From Saprospiraceae bacterium (lineage in GTDB: Bacteria; Bacteroidota; Bacteroidia; Chitinophagales; Saprospiraceae), in the NCBI GenBank assembly GCA_028282725.1, contig JANQHF010000073.1:40349-104348 (forward strand): a DNA stretch of 64,000 nt, given 5' to 3'. This document shows positions 59,412 through 64,000 of the stretch, in pieces (the first letter of the stretch is position 1; every line of letters starts with the position of its first letter). The notes under the pieces are model-generated. The model was not told the DNA's origin, did not search any database, and was given only the letters and a program-made list of their open reading frames with translations. The translations under genes were made by a program, and so were the position numbers.

Positions 59412-59861
59412 TTGTTTTTATATGCCGTACTAAAAAGTAAGTCTTTATTTCACGAATTTGTACCTGTTTTATCGATAATTGCATTTGACATTTATTTTAT
59501 CGTTATTATCGGGCAGGGATATGAAAACTATAAAAGCGATCATTCTTATCCCCCACCACTCTTGACAGCTCATTTTTATAATTGGGACCTTTGTTCTATT
59601 CCGGCAAGCGTGATTTTGTTCTATCAGTATTTAAGTTTGGATACTTTATCATTTTCAATCGTCACTGCTGTAATCACATCGGTAGAATTCAGTCTATTAT
59701 TGATCATGATCCATGCCTGCATATTTGTTTTTCCAAAAATGGCTCAGGGGGCATTCAAAAGAATTACCAATATCCGGGTATTGTCTGAAGCAATACCGTC
59801 TAAAATTTCACTTGCACAAAATCCAATTTGGAATCCGGGGAAACGGCAGAAGTCAATGTAG
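59412..59861 (+). other. Possible membrane-protein remnant, doubtful ORF
   Basis: Hydrophobic text with 'SYPPPLLTAHFYNWDLCSIPASVILFYQYL', vaguely CBO0543-like; 3' end overlaps the opposite-strand ORF. Confidence 0.25.
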
Positions 59862-60396
59862 AAATATTGAGTCCGTTTACCCCGAAGGCCATCAGTAGAT
59901 CTTTTATGGCCTTGGCTCGATTACGTGCCAATGAACGAGAACGGTAATTATCCAGATGATAGCTGATGACTGTGATTGATTGGACGACTCCTACTTCGAA
60001 TTGATCCGCGATCTTTCGAATCTGATCGACTGCTGTATTCAGCAGCAATGCTCTTTCGGGGCTGAAACCAATATACTGGCTGCTGCCGGTGATAATGGGT
60101 TGCTTATTTTCTTCAGAAAAGGAGGGAATGGGTTCTTCTTCTTTTTCAAAAAAGACTATTTGTCCCGATGGAGCAGGTTGATCTTTTGATAACCTGTCAA
60201 TAATCGAAGTTGTAGATTCTCCTGAGGTGAAGAGGCCTTCTACTCTTTGGTAGATTGCTACCAGGTCACCATTGACAGCCACATCGACCAAATGTGCATT
60301 TCCATTGATCAGAACAATTGTTCGGACAGGATCTTCCTGGGCATTGAGATATGCACCTGAAATCAGAAAAGCGATCATCATCATCACCTGTGACAT
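59800..60396 (-). CDS. Exported hypothetical protein with OmpA-like C-terminal region
   Basis: Signal peptide 'MMMIAFLISGAYLNAQ'; 'ALLLNTAVDQIRKIADQFEVGVVQSITVISYHLDNYRSRSLARNRAKAIKDLLMAFGV'. Confidence 0.6.
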   Translation of the reverse strand: MSQVMMMIAFLISGAYLNAQEDPVRTIVLINGNAHLVDVAVNGDLVAIYQRVEGLFTSGESTTSIIDRLSKDQPAPSGQIVFFEKEEEPIPSFSEENKQPIITGSSQYIGFSPERALLLNTAVDQIRKIADQFEVGVVQSITVISYHLDNYRSRSLARNRAKAIKDLLMAFGVNGLNISTLTSAVSPDSKLDFVQVKF

Positions 60397-60509
60397 CCCG
60401 GTTGTAAGTTTATCGACCCTTTACGGTCTGATTTGGGAATGTAATGTATAACACTAAGTCGTGAATTTCAAGACCAGAAGAACGGTTGACCTGTTTTTGG
60501 ACCTAGATT

Positions 60510-60912
60510 CTATTCCCACAATCGTTCAATGGTGGATATCTTTTCAAATGATAAGTAAACTTCAGTTTCGGATCCTTCCTTCCTCAATTCGACCAAATCA
60601 TGAACATTATCAGCAAGGCATAATACGCCGTCTCTGGCTTTGACAAAGTATCCGATGGATGATTGATTATTAATGTCTTTGATTATGAATTTTAATTTTT
60701 GGGATGATGTGCAATGAAGAAATGGAGTTCGTTGAAATAGTCTTTTTCTTTTTTCAGAAGATCATTATTCTTCTCATTCAAAAATTCTCTTTTGAGATCT
60801 CAAAATTGAGAGATAGTAATTCTTTACCGGTGATCGTCTTTCTGTTCTTCCTGTTGGTTGTTGTTATTAAATTTGCCAGGACAACAGCACCGAAATTGAA
60901 TATTATTGGCAT
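60510..60912 (-). pseudogene. Disrupted gene: TM segment + coiled coil + small C-terminal domain
   Basis: Restoring one T and one A in two homopolymers gives MPIIFNFGAVVLANLITTTNRKNRKTITGKELLSLNFEISKENF/LNEKNNDLLKKEKDYFNELHFFIAHHPK/KLKFIIKDINNQSSIGYFVKARDGVLCLADNVHDLVELRKEGSETEVYLSFEKISTIERLWE*. Confidence 0.55.
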
Positions 60913-61436
60913 GTAAAAACTGATTGGCAGATTTGAAATCAGCTTTGCTATATAAAGTGAATCCAGTGGCTAAGAAAGCCGTTGATATCGTATTGGTAAT
61001 CTATCCCCAGGAATTTTATTTTGGAAATGAGACTTGTTGAATAACAACATCTGAAATTTATTTACATGTAGTGCACCAGCTTCTTATGGCTTCCTCGAAT
61101 TCACTTTTTATAGAAATTATGGTTACAAGTGGGGGTCGATATCATAAATAAAAGCTCTGACATTCTTACCGTTGACCAGTTGGGTCTTTTTTTTGTAAAA
61201 CTCTGATCGTTTATTTTGAAAGGCCGGTTTTGAAATTAGCGATTGAGAATACGAATTATTTGTGATCATTATTGCAATAGTGATCATACATATATGAAAG
61301 AATCATGTTGTCAAACTGGAGATCTTAGAACAATTTTTTAGAGTGGGAACGGTTGATCAGCTTCGATCATTCAGCGATAAGATACATATTCTTTTAGCTG
61401 TATTCAATTCAAATAACCGGGTATTCAATTTCTATA

Positions 61437-63473
61437 TTATTGATCCAATAATTGTAACACGTGGTCAACTACATTTTCCGCTGTATATCCAAACTTTTCA
61501 TCAAGTACCTTGTAAGGTGCCGAATAGCCGAAATGTGTCATTCCATAGACTTTGCCATTATTTTTGACGACACCTTCCAGGGTGACTGGCAATCCGGCAG
61601 TCAAGCCGAAGGTAGGGATGTCATCAGGCAGTAATTCGTTTTGGTAAGCTGTGCTTTGTGTCCTGAAAACACCTTCTGACGGAATGGAAACAATTCTTAC
61701 TTTAAGTCCCCTCGATTCCAGAAGAGGAGCTGCAGAGACAAGAGTCGACACCTCTGAACCGTTGGCCACAAGGATGATATCCGGCGTACCGGATCCTTCC
61801 TGAATAAGATATGCTCCCTTATACAAATTCATTGCATGGTACAGCCTTGTCAAGCCTTCCGTACCAGGAACATCGGTAATATTTTGTCTTGATAATATGA
61901 GACCTGCTGGTCTGTCTTTTGTTTCAAGTGCTAATTTCCATGCTGCCACGGTCTCTGCACTATCGGCCGGTCTTAGGGCCAGAAATGCTGATTTGCCAGA
62001 GTGATTATGCAATTTTTCCAATAATCGCAATTGCGCCTCCTGCTCAATGGGTTGATGAGTCGGTCCGTCCTCACCCACCCTGAATGCATCATGGGTCCAA
62101 ACAAATTTGACGGGTTGCTCCATAAGAGCTGCAATCCTGAGGACGGGCTTCATATAATCTGAAAAAGCGAAAAAGGTCCCGCAAACTGGAATGATACCAC
62201 CATGGAGCGCCATTCCCGTTGCCAATCCTGCCATCGTCAATTCGCTGACACCGGCCTGCAAAAAACCGCCGGAGAAATCTCCCCGGGTAAAAACTTTGGA
62301 CTTTTTCAGAAATCCATCGGTTTTATCGCTGTTCGAAAGATCTGCTGACGCTACGATCATATTTTCCACACGTTCAGCAAGAAATCCGAGTACCCTGGAA
62401 GAAGCATTTCTCGTTGCTTCATGCTCTCCAAGAACAATTTGACTCCAGTCGAGCATTGGCAATTCACCTGAAAGGAATAGATCTAGTTTTTTGGCCAATA
62501 CCACATTGTTTTGTCGCCACGCAGAATATTCATCCTTCCTTTCATTGGCATCCGATCGCTTTTGTTCCAGCACAGCGGAATAGTATTCGGAAACGTCCGT
62601 AAAGATTTGAAACGGATGTTCCGGATCACCACCGAGATTTTCGATGGTCTTGTTAAAGGAAGCATTTGACTTACCTAACGGCTTGCCATGGGTTTCCACT
62701 TCTCCTTCATGAGAGCTGCCATCTTCTTTGACAGCACCCTTACCCATGACTGTATGACCTATAATCAATGTTGGCTTTTCTTTTTCGGCTTGAGCTTCCT
62801 GTATGGCTTTCCGTATTTGTTCTTCATCATTACCATCTATACTCATGACATGCCAATTCCAGCTTTCATATTTTTTAGCGGTATCTTCAGAAGTTACTTC
62901 GCCGACCATGGTGCTCAGCTGTACCTCGTTGGCATCGTAAAACATAATCAGGTTTCCAAGCCCCAGGAAACCAGCAATACGGCCTACTCCCTGTGATATT
63001 TCTTCCTGGACACCTCCGTCTGAAATGTACAAAAAGGTGTAATGACTCAACCAATCTCCGAATCTCTCAACTAAAAATCGCTCGGCAATTGCTGCTCCGG
63101 CACCAAAGCAATGACCCAGGCCGAGAGGGCCGCTGGTATTTTCGATGCCACGTTTGATGTCGATTTCAGGATGACCGGGTGTGGGACTTTTCCACTGGCG
63201 GAAGTTCTTGATGTCATCCATGGACATGGCATCACACAACAAAAGTTGCGAATAGAGCATGGCAGACATATGTCCCGGATCCAGGAAGAATCGATCCCTC
63301 ATGAACCATCCCATATCATCCGGGTCAAATTGAAGAAATTCACTGTACAGGATATTGATAAAATCCGCTCCTCCCATTGGTCCACCAGGGTGACCGGAGG
63401 AGGCTCTTTCTACCATGGCTGCTGATAAGATCCTTATGTTGTCCGCACATTTTGTAGCAATGGATTTGGCCAT
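61437..63473 (-). CDS. tkt: Transketolase
   Basis: 'ANGSEVSTLVSAAPLLESRGLKVRIVSIPS', 'GHTVMGKGAVKEDGSSHEGEVETHGKPLG', 'VWTHDAFRVGEDGPTHQPIEQ', 'ERASSGHPGGPMGGADF'. Confidence 0.96.
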   Translation of the reverse strand: MAKSIATKCADNIRILSAAMVERASSGHPGGPMGGADFINILYSEFLQFDPDDMGWFMRDRFFLDPGHMSAMLYSQLLLCDAMSMDDIKNFRQWKSPTPGHPEIDIKRGIENTSGPLGLGHCFGAGAAIAERFLVERFGDWLSHYTFLYISDGGVQEEISQGVGRIAGFLGLGNLIMFYDANEVQLSTMVGEVTSEDTAKKYESWNWHVMSIDGNDEEQIRKAIQEAQAEKEKPTLIIGHTVMGKGAVKEDGSSHEGEVETHGKPLGKSNASFNKTIENLGGDPEHPFQIFTDVSEYYSAVLEQKRSDANERKDEYSAWRQNNVVLAKKLDLFLSGELPMLDWSQIVLGEHEATRNASSRVLGFLAERVENMIVASADLSNSDKTDGFLKKSKVFTRGDFSGGFLQAGVSELTMAGLATGMALHGGIIPVCGTFFAFSDYMKPVLRIAALMEQPVKFVWTHDAFRVGEDGPTHQPIEQEAQLRLLEKLHNHSGKSAFLALRPADSAETVAAWKLALETKDRPAGLILSRQNITDVPGTEGLTRLYHAMNLYKGAYLIQEGSGTPDIILVANGSEVSTLVSAAPLLESRGLKVRIVSIPSEGVFRTQSTAYQNELLPDDIPTFGLTAGLPVTLEGVVKNNGKVYGMTHFGYSAPYKVLDEKFGYTAENVVDHVLQLLDQ

Positions 63474-63555
63474 TTGTTCTGTCTTTTTTTAATAAGCGGC
63501 AAAGGTAATTATTTAGTTATACGGTTGTAATTTTTGAGTTTTGAGTTTTGTCCCG

Positions 63556-63893
63556 ACGATTCGCTTTGCGAATGTACGGGATACCTGTCTGACAGATCGC
63601 ACCAACCCGTCCCAGATCAACAAATAAACAGATCAACAAATAAACAGTCGATGGTTGATAGTCCATTGTCCATTTTAATGAGCATGTCTAATAGTCAAGT
63701 TGCCCTCAGGCACATACCCGTACTCAAGTCATCACCCGACTTTAAGTCGAGTGATGCAACCACGCCCTGCAATCAACTTCCAAACTCCAAAACCCAATGA
63801 CTAATGATTAAAAAGCCCTGTAGGGGCGAAATATCTGTAGCCCGGGGTAAGTGCGCAGCGCGCGACCCTGGGCGGAAGAGTCAAGGACACAGC
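63556..63893. repeat. Second cluster of REP-like palindromes and short tandem repeat
   Basis: CCCGACG-ATTCGC-TTT-GCGAAT-GTACGGG; AGATCAACAAATAAAC x2 (63614-63645); ATCACCCGACTTTAAGTCGAGTGAT; AGCCCTGTAGGGGCGAAATATCTGTAGCCCGGGG followed by GTGCGCAGCGCGCG. Confidence 0.75.
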
Positions 63894-64000
63894 AGTTTTG
63901 GCGGTAGACGGAATACGGTAATTGGCAATTGGTCTTTAGTTAGTTTGAGGTTAATGGTCGATGGACTTTTCAACCTAGGTTGATGCCCGAAGGCCGATCA

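Noticed and set aside
63111-63425. 104-aa plus-strand ORF within transketolase
   Set aside because: Antisense to a highly conserved housekeeping gene.
63614-63645. 16-bp tandem duplication considered as a CRISPR or phase-variation tract
   Set aside because: Only two copies with no spacers and not within a coding region.

Overview
This window looks like a Bacteroidota chromosome segment, probably from the Saprospiria/Chitinophagia side. That is inferred from the T9SS C-terminal signal, SusC/SusD pair, LytTR regulator and TAnnTTTG promoter. No rRNA, tRNA, CRISPR array, prophage or intact transposase was recognised by eye. Main contents: (i) a giant secreted DUF11/dockerin/cohesin-like/T9SS protein, open at the 5' edge; (ii) a LytTR regulator and an EamA-type transporter; (iii) a DUF3604 - PpiC-like PPIase - HupE/UreJ cassette; (iv) assorted metabolic genes (aldo/keto reductase, YciI lipoprotein, tocopherol-cyclase-like, cytochrome/Cu-monooxygenase-like, trxB); (v) a TonB receptor and a SusC/SusD locus with an SGNH hydrolase and a sortilin/BNR-like protein; (vi) an MscS-cNMP channel and a ChlI/ChlD-like AAA+VWA pair; (vii) a Cys-rich methyltransferase / AbrB-like / 23-aa CC-DDD-CC micro-ORF cassette; (viii) a BCCT transporter, serine hydrolase, pseudouridine synthase and GT2; (ix) a 15-kb efflux operon with five paralogous MacB/FtsX-type permeases, two ATPases and an HlyD adaptor, divergent from an NtrC-type regulator and histidine kinase; (x) transketolase. 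The strongest unlisted signals are in the efflux intergenic region: a sigma-54-like -24/-12 element before hlyD, and four copies of a 16-bp dyad (TGTTC-N6-GAACA type) in two pairs, one facing the efflux operon and one at the regulator's own start. The same region holds a broken GIN-domain (DUF2807) lipoprotein gene that can be reconstructed. A second broken gene lies at 60.5-60.9 kb, and two clusters of REP-like hairpins lie at 30.9-31.1 kb and 63.5-63.9 kb. All assignments come from reading the sequence; no database search was run.
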